Below, piece by piece: positions 58,303 through 64,000 of a DNA stretch of 64,000 bases. The notes under the pieces are model-generated. The model made no database searches. It was not told where the DNA came from and saw only the letters and a program-made list of their open reading frames with translations. A program made the translations under genes and the position numbers. How positions within the stretch are numbered: the first letter of the stretch is position 1; each line of letters begins with the position of its first letter. This DNA is from an uncultured Bacteroidales bacterium (GTDB lineage: Bacteria; Bacteroidota; Bacteroidia; Bacteroidales; UBA932): the NCBI GenBank assembly GCA_900318445.1, contig ONKO01000014.1, positions 24,334 to 88,333 of the forward strand. Reading direction: 5' to 3'.

Positions 58303-60650
58303 GCCTTCTTTTTAACACCTCTCACTGGCTCGGCTTCCAAAGGGTTGTCGGGCCAGTAGTGTTTTGGATAGCGGCGCCGGAGCTCCTTGCGCACCTCGAA
58401 GTACGTTCCGCTCCAGAAGCTGGCGAGGTCGGAGGTAAGCTGCACCGGCTTGTACCCCGGCGACAGCAGTTCCATCAGAACCGGCCGGCGGCCGTCGTCC
58501 ACGCGCGGCGTGCCTGTGAGCCCGAAGCACTCCTGCAGACGTACACGGAGAACCGGCGCATCGGCCCCCTGCCGGTACTCCAGCGCGATGCGGCTCCCCG
58601 TGGGCACCGTGATGTGCGTAGGCGCGAGCCGCTCCACAGCCTGCTGCTGCTCAAACGAAAGCAGCCCCCAGAGCACCGCGCAAAGGTCGATTTTCTTCAG
58701 CTGAGTCGCGCTGGTAGCCTTGCCGATGTAGAGTGGGACCCATTCATCGGCCCGCCTCAAAACCTCCTCCGTGGAGAGGCTCGGAAGTTCCAGCGAAGGG
58801 TGCCAGGCCGCGACCGACGCCACGCGTCGCTGCAGGTTTTCCACGGCCTCGTTGAAGTCGAAGAGCGACGTCCCCTCCTTCCGCGCGGTCTCCACAATCA
58901 CCTGCACCAGCTCTTCGCGCACGCCCTCCGACAGGGTGCGGGACTCCACCAGGAGGTTCCCGATGCGCCATTCCCGCCGGGCGACGGCCGCCCCCTGCGC
59001 CTTGTCCCACAGCACAACGTCCCTTTCTGTGGTGAAGGCCGATAAGTCCTCCGCCGCCAGCGGTGCCGCCAGGAAAACCCTCCCCACACCGCCGGGACGG
59101 GCGCTCATGGACGCCACCGCGATCCACTCCTCTCCGGCGATGGCAGCATCGGCCTCAAGCATCACGCGCTCGCCGCACGCGAGGAGGTATTCGCCGCTTT
59201 TCCAGGCTTTGCCGATGCGTTCCGGGTAGGCCGATGCCAGGAGCATCCCCACCTCGTAGGGATTGGCTCTGAGGGCCACCAAACGGGGATTTCGCTCCTC
59301 GAGAAGGTCGGCAAGGCGCGCGGCGAGGGCTTTCCGCGCGGGGGTATCGGCCCGTAGCTGCATGCGCGCAAGTCGCGGATGGCAAGGGAGGGTGGCCATC
59401 TTGCGGCCGACAGCCGTGATGCTTCCTGCACCGTCCATTGCCCCCAGCGCCTGCAACAACTTCCGCGCTTCGGTAATACGGGCCGATGCCGGTGGCGTGA
59501 GCCAGGGCAGCGCCATGGGATCGTTTTCTCCCCACGCTGCGATGTCCAGCACCAGCGGCGCCAGGTCGGCATGGAGAATTTCCGGCGTACGCACCAGCGG
59601 CATGCGGGCCTCGGTGGCGGTGCTCCAGAGCCGATAACACACGCCCGGGGCTACACGCCCGGCACGGCCGCTTCGCTGGGTGGCCATGTCCAGGCTAATG
59701 CGTTCGGTCTCCAGGTGGCTGAGGCCGCTGCGCGCATCTACCACTAGATGCTTGTACAGTCCGCCGTCTATGACAATACGAACGCCTTCTATGGTAAGGG
59801 ACGTTTCCGCCACCGGCGTTGCCAGCACCACTTTTCGTTCTCCGGGCGCACTGGGGGCGATGGCCGCCTTCTGCTCTGCATTGGAAAGCATGCCGTAGAG
59901 CGGGCAAATGTGCGTAGCGCCTAGGGCGGTTCCCAGGAGTTCCTCGCAGCGGCGGATTTCGGCCTCTCCGGGGAGGAAGGCCAGGATATCCCCTGCCTCG
60001 GTTTTATGGGCTTCCCGGATATAATGGGCCACCAGCTCGGAGACGTTTTCCGGCGTGGCTTCCTTGGCGGTATGCTTGATTTCTACCGGGAACATGCGGC
60101 CTTCGCTCTCGATGACGGGGGCCTGCAAGGCTGTAGCCAGCGCCTCAGTATCAATGGTAGCCGACATAATAATGATGCGAAGGTCTTCCCGCAGGAGCGC
60201 CTGCGACTGCCGCGTGAGGGCCAGAGCCTCGTCGCTGTGGATGCTGCGCTCATGGAATTCGTCAAAGATAACGGCCGATACGCCATCCAGGGTTGGATCC
60301 TCGATGAGCATGCGGGTAAGGATGCCCTCCGTAATGACCTCGATGCGGGTATCCCTTGAAACCTTGGTGTCCTGCTTCACGCGATAGCCGATGCTCCGCC
60401 CAACGGGCTCTCCCACGAGCCAGGCCATGCGCTCGGCAATTTGGCGCGCGGCTACGCGGCGGGGCTCCAGCATGAGGAGTTTGCCGCTCCCGAGCCCTTC
60501 CAGGATGGTGAGCGGCAGCACCGTGGACTTACCGGCACCCGGCGGTGCCGTAATAATAAGCCGGTTCCCTTCCGTAAGCACACGGTTCACCTCTCCGGCA
60601 ATTTGGTAGGCCGGGAGCGAAGTGATTTCTTTGACGTCTGCCGTTTTCAC
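58299..60650 (-). CDS. hrpB: ATP-dependent helicase HrpB
   Basis: 783 residues. DExH-box RNA helicase: Walker A TAPPGAGKSTVLPL near 34-47, DEFHERS near 130 (DEAH-type), SATIDTEAL near 163, QRSGRAGRVAPGVCYRLW near 330. The C-terminal HA2 and HrpB-specific domains (LMELLSPGYKPVQLTSDLASFWSGTYFEVRKELRRRYPKHYWPDNP) are complete. RNA metabolism, precise role not established even in E. coli. Promoter box TATCTTTG at 60655-60662 ends four bases before the ATG. Confidence 0.94.
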   Translation of the reverse strand: MKTADVKEITSLPAYQIAGEVNRVLTEGNRLIITAPPGAGKSTVLPLTILEGLGSGKLLMLEPRRVAARQIAERMAWLVGEPVGRSIGYRVKQDTKVSRDTRIEVITEGILTRMLIEDPTLDGVSAVIFDEFHERSIHSDEALALTRQSQALLREDLRIIIMSATIDTEALATALQAPVIESEGRMFPVEIKHTAKEATPENVSELVAHYIREAHKTEAGDILAFLPGEAEIRRCEELLGTALGATHICPLYGMLSNAEQKAAIAPSAPGERKVVLATPVAETSLTIEGVRIVIDGGLYKHLVVDARSGLSHLETERISLDMATQRSGRAGRVAPGVCYRLWSTATEARMPLVRTPEILHADLAPLVLDIAAWGENDPMALPWLTPPASARITEARKLLQALGAMDGAGSITAVGRKMATLPCHPRLARMQLRADTPARKALAARLADLLEERNPRLVALRANPYEVGMLLASAYPERIGKAWKSGEYLLACGERVMLEADAAIAGEEWIAVASMSARPGGVGRVFLAAPLAAEDLSAFTTERDVVLWDKAQGAAVARREWRIGNLLVESRTLSEGVREELVQVIVETARKEGTSLFDFNEAVENLQRRVASVAAWHPSLELPSLSTEEVLRRADEWVPLYIGKATSATQLKKIDLCAVLWGLLSFEQQQAVERLAPTHITVPTGSRIALEYRQGADAPVLRVRLQECFGLTGTPRVDDGRRPVLMELLSPGYKPVQLTSDLASFWSGTYFEVRKELRRRYPKHYWPDNPLEAEPVRGVKKKA

Positions 60651-60654
60651 AGTG

Positions 60655-60700
60655 CAAAGATACGCTTTCTTGCGAATCCAGCTATTATTTCGTAAGTTTG
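60655..60700. promoter_or_regulatory. Divergent -7 boxes for hrpB and the DUF3467 gene
   Basis: Minus-strand TATCTTTG at 60655-60662 (four bases from the hrpB ATG) and plus-strand TAAGTTTG at 60693-60700 (19 bp before the ATG at 60720). Confidence 0.5.
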
Positions 60701-60719
60701 TGTAGAAAATTCAATAACC

Positions 60720-61067
60720 ATGGATAACAATCAGCCCAAACAGCCCCAGAACCAGCTTCAGCTGGAACTCAATCCCCAGCTTACCAAAACGTCCTATTCC
60801 AACCTGGCCATCATCTCCCACTCCCGCAGTGAGTTCGTGATAGACTTTGCCGCTACCCTGCCCGGTCTTCCCAAGGCCGTCATCGGAGACCGCATTGTCA
60901 TGACCCCGGAGCACACCAAGCGCCTCATGAACGCCCTGTTCGACAACATTTCCAAGTACGAGGCCCAGTTTGGTGTCATCGACCTGGGTGGCGGCAAGGG
61001 TCCCCAGCCCGGCACCACCTTCAACCTCGGAGACTTCGGCCCCATGGGCGGTGGCGCCAAGTCCTGA
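60720..61067 (+). CDS. DUF3467-family protein
   Basis: 115 residues. After a Gln/Asn-rich head (MDNNQPKQPQNQLQLELNPQ) the core SYSNLAIISHSRSEFVIDFAATLPG and RIVMTPEHTKRLMNALFDNISKYEAQFG match DUF3467, a small conserved cytoplasmic family of unknown function in Bacteroidota and others. Gly/Pro-rich tail (GGGKGPQPGTTFNLGDFGPMGGG). Single gene with its own promoter. Confidence 0.88.
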   Translation: MDNNQPKQPQNQLQLELNPQLTKTSYSNLAIISHSRSEFVIDFAATLPGLPKAVIGDRIVMTPEHTKRLMNALFDNISKYEAQFGVIDLGGGKGPQPGTTFNLGDFGPMGGGAKS

Positions 61068-61073
61068 ACGGCG

Positions 61074-61133
61074 GCGGTGCGTTGCGCTGGCGAGCGGTGC
61101 GTTGCGCTGGCGAGCGGTGCGTTGCGCTGGCGA
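61074..61133 (+). repeat. 20-bp tandem repeat, three copies
   Basis: GCGGTGCGTTGCGCTGGCGA repeated at 61074-61093, 61094-61113 and 61114-61133, directly after the DUF3467 stop, then running into the GGTTCC hairpins. Confidence 0.9.
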
Positions 61134-61157
61134 GCGGTGCAGGTTCCCCTGACGAAC

Positions 61158-61276
61158 GGCGCAGGTTCCAAAATGTTGTTGGAACCTGCGCCGCATTTCT
61201 TTATTCTATGTAGTACAGTGGCGCAGGTTCCGGGCCTAAAATGGAACCTGCACCGCTTACGTGCAGAACCTGCGCC
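61158..61276. repeat. GGCGCAGGTTCC hairpin cluster
   Basis: Perfect hairpin GGCGCAGGTTCCA (61158-61170) / TGGAACCTGCGCC (61180-61192); second GGCGCAGGTTCC (61220-61231) / GGAACCTGCACC (61243-61254); a lone arm AGAACCTGCGCC at 61265-61276. Lies between convergent DUF3467 and citF and may terminate either. Confidence 0.8.
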
Positions 61277-61282
61277 GCTTGC

Positions 61283-62701
61283 CTACTGGATGTTGTAGAT
61301 TTTATCCAGCACAGAACCGTCTCGGTTCATCACAACGCCCACCACCTGGTCTCCGAAGGGCAGAGGGTCTGGCGTGCCAATGATGGACGTGGCCTTGGCG
61401 GCGAGGTCTTCGATGGGAACCAGCTTGAGGCCGGCGGCAGCGAGGCGCTCCGCAATCTCCGGACGGGCGGGGTTCACGGCAATGCCGTACTCGGTGACCA
61501 CTACGTCCACGGACTTGCCGGGAGTAATGAGGGTGGTCACCTTGGGAACCACGCAGGGGATGCGGCCGCGCAGCAGCGGGCACACGATGATGCTGAGGGC
61601 GCTGTCGGCTGCGGTATCCTGGTGACCGCCGATGGCACCGCGGATGATGCCGTCAGAGCCTACCAGCACGTTCACGTTGAACTGCGTATCCACTTCCAGG
61701 GCGCTGAGGATAACGATATCCAGGGCGTGGGTGGCGCTTCCCAGGTGCTGGCCGGAAGCATACTCCACAGCCGAAACCTCCTGGTGATAAGGGTCGTTTT
61801 TGATGGACTCCGCCGCTACCTTGTCAAAGGACTGGACGTCGATGAGTTTGCCAATAAGGCCTTCCTCGTGCAGTTTCACCATGTGGGCGGTGATGCCGCC
61901 GAGGGCGAAGGAAGCCTTAATTCCACGGTTGATCATCTCCTCACGGATGTACTTGACGGCCGCAAGGGATGCGCCGCCGGTACCGGTCTGGATGCTGAAG
62001 CCATCCTCGAAATAACCGGAGTTAATGATCACTTTTGCAGCCTGTTTGGCAAGGAGGATATCGCGGGGGTTCTTGGAATCACGGATGGCGCCGGCAGCAA
62101 TCTTGGAGCTGTCGCCTACGCTGTCTACCACCACCACACTCTCTACGTCGGCGGCAGAGATGGACTGGGGCATGTTGGGATACTCTACGAGGTCATCGGT
62201 GAGGACCACCACGTGCTTGGCATAACGGGCATCGGGCAGGGCGTAACCCAGCGAGCCGCAGATGCTCTTGGCGTTCTCGCTGCGGGAGAAGCCACAGGCG
62301 TTGCCCAGTTCATCGGCCGATGATGCGCCCAGGAAGGCGACGTCAATCTTGAGCTCACCGTTTGCGATGGCGCTGCCGCGGCCGCCGTGGGAGCGGAACA
62401 CCACCGGCTCTTTCATGAGGCCGTGGGAGATGGCATCGGCCAGCGTGCCGCGAAGGCCGGAGGTGGAGATGCCGGTGATGACGCCGTTTTTGATGTGCTC
62501 TACCAGCGGAGCGTGGACGTCGGAGAGGCTGGATGCAGCCAGCTTGAGGTCTTTGAAGCCCATCTGGGCCAGTTTATCCACTACCAGGTTCACCACCTTG
62601 TCACCTCCGCGGAAGTGATGGTGGAAGCTGATGGTCATTCCGTCCCGGAGGCCCGAACGCTTGATGGCCTCTTCCAGGGTAACTACTTTGCTGTTTCTCA
62701 T
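61283..62701 (-). CDS. citF: Citrate lyase alpha subunit (citrate CoA-transferase)
   Basis: 472 residues. Exchanges acetyl for citryl on the acyl carrier subunit. Opens with SKVVTLEEAIKRSGLRDGMTISFHHHFRGGDKVVNLV, the CitF N-terminus, and includes SSLSDVHAPLVEHIKNGVITGISTSGLRG. Glutamate in VVTEYGIAVNPARPEIAERL near 415 is in the conserved C-terminal block. Slightly shorter than the enterobacterial subunit (about 500). It follows citE with a 1-bp stop/start overlap (TAATG). Confidence 0.93.
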   Translation of the reverse strand: MRNSKVVTLEEAIKRSGLRDGMTISFHHHFRGGDKVVNLVVDKLAQMGFKDLKLAASSLSDVHAPLVEHIKNGVITGISTSGLRGTLADAISHGLMKEPVVFRSHGGRGSAIANGELKIDVAFLGASSADELGNACGFSRSENAKSICGSLGYALPDARYAKHVVVLTDDLVEYPNMPQSISAADVESVVVVDSVGDSSKIAAGAIRDSKNPRDILLAKQAAKVIINSGYFEDGFSIQTGTGGASLAAVKYIREEMINRGIKASFALGGITAHMVKLHEEGLIGKLIDVQSFDKVAAESIKNDPYHQEVSAVEYASGQHLGSATHALDIVILSALEVDTQFNVNVLVGSDGIIRGAIGGHQDTAADSALSIIVCPLLRGRIPCVVPKVTTLITPGKSVDVVVTEYGIAVNPARPEIAERLAAAGLKLVPIEDLAAKATSIIGTPDPLPFGDQVVGVVMNRDGSVLDKIYNIQ

Positions 62702-63588
62702 TACAGTTCCTCCTCAGAAATGACGCCGGCGGCTACGGCCAGGGCGATGGTACGCTCGGCACGGAGCACAACCGGACGGTCTACCATTTTACCGTTCACG
62801 GCAATGACGCCGGATCCCTTGGCCTGGGCCTCCTTGATGGCGGCCACCACGGCGCGGGCCTTGTTGATTTCCTTCTCGGTGGGGGTGAACACGCTGTTCA
62901 CCACCTCAATCTGGCGCGGGTTGATGATGGATTTACCGTCAAAGCCCAGCGTTTTGATGAGTTCCACTTCCTTGCGGAAGGTTTCCATGTCATCGAGGTT
63001 GGAGTAGACGGTATCGAAGCAGCAGATGCCGGCGGCACGGGCTGCCACCACTATCTGCTCGCGGGCCAGGAGGAGTTCTGCGCCGCCCGGCGTGCGGTTG
63101 GTCTTGAGGTTGGCACTGTAGTCCTCGGCTCCGAGGGCAATACCCATCATGCGGGGAGAGGCCGTTGCAATGGCGTAGGCGTTCACAATGCCCAGGGCGC
63201 TCTCGATGGCGGCCATGATCCGGGTGCGGCCCACGGCGCCAATTTCCTCTTCTACTTTGAGGATTTCGGCTTCCAGTTCCTTCACTTCCTCGGCGGTCTC
63301 GGTCTTGGGCATGCGGATGACCTGAACGCCGGCCTTCACCACGGCCTCTACGTCTTTCTTGCCGTAGGGGGTGTTGAGCGGATTAATACGGACCACCATC
63401 TCCGTGTTGCCAAAGTCGATGGTTTTGAGGGCGTTATGAACAAGAAGACGGGCAGCGTCCTTCTCTGCCATGGTAACGGAGTCTTCCAGGTCCAGCATAA
63501 TGCTGTCGGGGCCGTAGATATGGGCATCGGCCATCATTCCCGGATTATTGCCGGGAACGAACATCATGGTTCTTCTTAGTCTTTCCAT
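62701..63588 (-). CDS. citE: Citrate lyase beta subunit (citryl-ACP lyase)
   Basis: 295 residues from ATG 63588 (MERLRRTMMFVPGNNPGMM). Cleaves citryl-ACP to acetyl-ACP and oxaloacetate. Conserved blocks: DSIMLDLEDSVTMAEKDAARLLV near 28-50, VVRINPLNTPYGKKDVE near 64, RIMAAIESALGIVNAYAIA near 120, ALGAEDYSANLKTNRTPGG near 149 and GFDGKSIINPRQIEVVN near 225. The start overlaps citD by 13 bp. Confidence 0.95.
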   Translation of the reverse strand: MERLRRTMMFVPGNNPGMMADAHIYGPDSIMLDLEDSVTMAEKDAARLLVHNALKTIDFGNTEMVVRINPLNTPYGKKDVEAVVKAGVQVIRMPKTETAEEVKELEAEILKVEEEIGAVGRTRIMAAIESALGIVNAYAIATASPRMMGIALGAEDYSANLKTNRTPGGAELLLAREQIVVAARAAGICCFDTVYSNLDDMETFRKEVELIKTLGFDGKSIINPRQIEVVNSVFTPTEKEINKARAVVAAIKEAQAKGSGVIAVNGKMVDRPVVLRAERTIALAVAAGVISEEEL

Positions 63589-63845
63589 ACGTCCTTTCCG
63601 GTTGCGCGCACCGCGGCTGCAGTGACGCGGGCTCTGATGGTACAATCCAGGGCGCCCTTGTCGATGGCTTCTACCTGAGCGTCCTTCACGCCCAGACCCT
63701 CGAGGGTTTCCGTAATGACGGCCTTGATTTGCCGGCCGAACTGAGCGGCCACGGAGCTCTGCAGATTCACCTGCAGGCCTTCTCCCGGGCCGATGGTGAC
63801 CATGATGTCACCGCTTTCGAGTGTTCCAGCTGTTGCTTCTTTCAT
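63576..63845 (-). CDS. citD: Citrate lyase acyl carrier protein (gamma subunit)
   Basis: 89 residues. The opening AGTLESGDIMVTIGPGEG contains the serine (S11) that carries the phosphoribosyl-dephospho-CoA prosthetic group. Forms the complex with CitE and CitF. First gene of citD-E-F. The accessory genes citC, citX and citG needed for activation are not in the window; they may lie just beyond the right edge. Confidence 0.93.
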   Translation of the reverse strand: MKEATAGTLESGDIMVTIGPGEGLQVNLQSSVAAQFGRQIKAVITETLEGLGVKDAQVEAIDKGALDCTIRARVTAAAVRATGKDVWKD

Positions 63846-64000
63846 AGTTATATTTTAAAATTTACTCTTCTATTCTATTTGTATACTATTAAACAATTCT
63901 TCTTAAAGGCCGGCCGGAGGCCGCGGGGGATAATAGGGGGCAGCGCCCCCTCAAGCAAAGTTTGAAGGGTGGGCCTGCGGGATAGCTAACTTTGATGTGC
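63846..64000. other. 155-bp region upstream of citD with a GGGGGC hairpin
   Basis: AT-rich start (63846-63905), then GGCCGGCCGGAGGCC and the hairpin GGGGGCagcGCCCCC (63936-63950) followed by TCAAGCAAAGTTTGA. It resembles the modules at 21355 and 25069. No gene or clear promoter seen before the window ends. Confidence 0.5.

Noticed and set aside
1-64000. tRNA, rRNA or transposase genes
   Set aside because: All gaps were read for cloverleaf-like or rRNA-like sequence and all frames for transposase motifs; none was found. A dedicated search could still reveal small ncRNAs.

Overview
The window reads as chromosomal DNA from a GC-rich member of the Bacteroidota, most likely the order Bacteroidales. 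Evidence: many upstream regions carry the Bacteroidota promoter pair TTTG / TAnnTTTG, and typical families of that phylum are present (TamL-type BamA homologue, DUF5686 outer-membrane protein, DUF2807 protein, fimbrillin/BACON-like lipoprotein, split glycine dehydrogenase, PPi-type phosphofructokinase, GlsB/GlsA-like lipid acyltransferases). The genus cannot be fixed from the sequence; a gut or rumen commensal is an inference. I saw no rRNA, tRNA, CRISPR array, transposase or prophage.

Layout. 1-4014 (-): glycine cleavage operon (gcvPB partial, gcvPA, gcvH, gcvT) headed by an arginase-fold protein. 4261-6348 (+): membrane protein with Rossmann/RCK-like regions and a RyR-like C-terminus. 6669-8979 (+): SEC-C protein, TrmO, small secreted protein. 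8976-15374 (-): lipid cluster (GlsB-like, CDP-alcohol phosphatidyltransferase, GlsA-like, SDR), then DUF5686 and an AraC regulator. 15459-19942 (+): GtrA-like, PPi-PFK, CotH-family lipoprotein, GH13. 20614-31376: TrmH-type methyltransferase, TamL, arginine decarboxylase-like enzyme, RarA, a GNAT-like protein, two envelope proteins, MscS and a Ca2+/Na+ antiporter. 31479-40833: lipoprotein plus M6 metalloprotease, RlmD, acyltransferase, QueA, a Cro/CI-type regulator, a degenerate DHODH-like protein and CinA. 40909-48555 (-): seven-gene operon valS - thioesterase - tatA - tatC - ABC-F - DUF2807 - M19 dipeptidase. 49355-63845: small membrane protein, GT4, OB-fold/TonB-C protein, a 46-residue ORF plus a broken surface lipoprotein, metallophosphoesterase, CE1-like esterase, LiaF-like protein, HrpB, DUF3467, and citrate lyase citDEF.

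The most unusual content lies between genes. Several families of interspersed hairpin repeats fill the gaps, and two of them keep their stems while the stem sequence changes (compensatory changes between copies). Family A is a nested palindrome with an outer GTGGCGCTTAA arm and an inner TTAGCACA...TGTGCTAA arm (five copies). Family C is a directional hairpin GGCCgaaggaatt...TTTTTCG (five copies). Family B is a double hairpin with the core GATCTTAAGCAGGATTTG. These cluster around 48.7-49.3 kb and 54.7-56.7 kb, where matching blocks lie in opposite orientation. The other notable locus is the lipoprotein gene at 52229-54655: it is interrupted by two exact tandem duplications (25 bp and 11 bp) whose summed length, 36, is a multiple of three.
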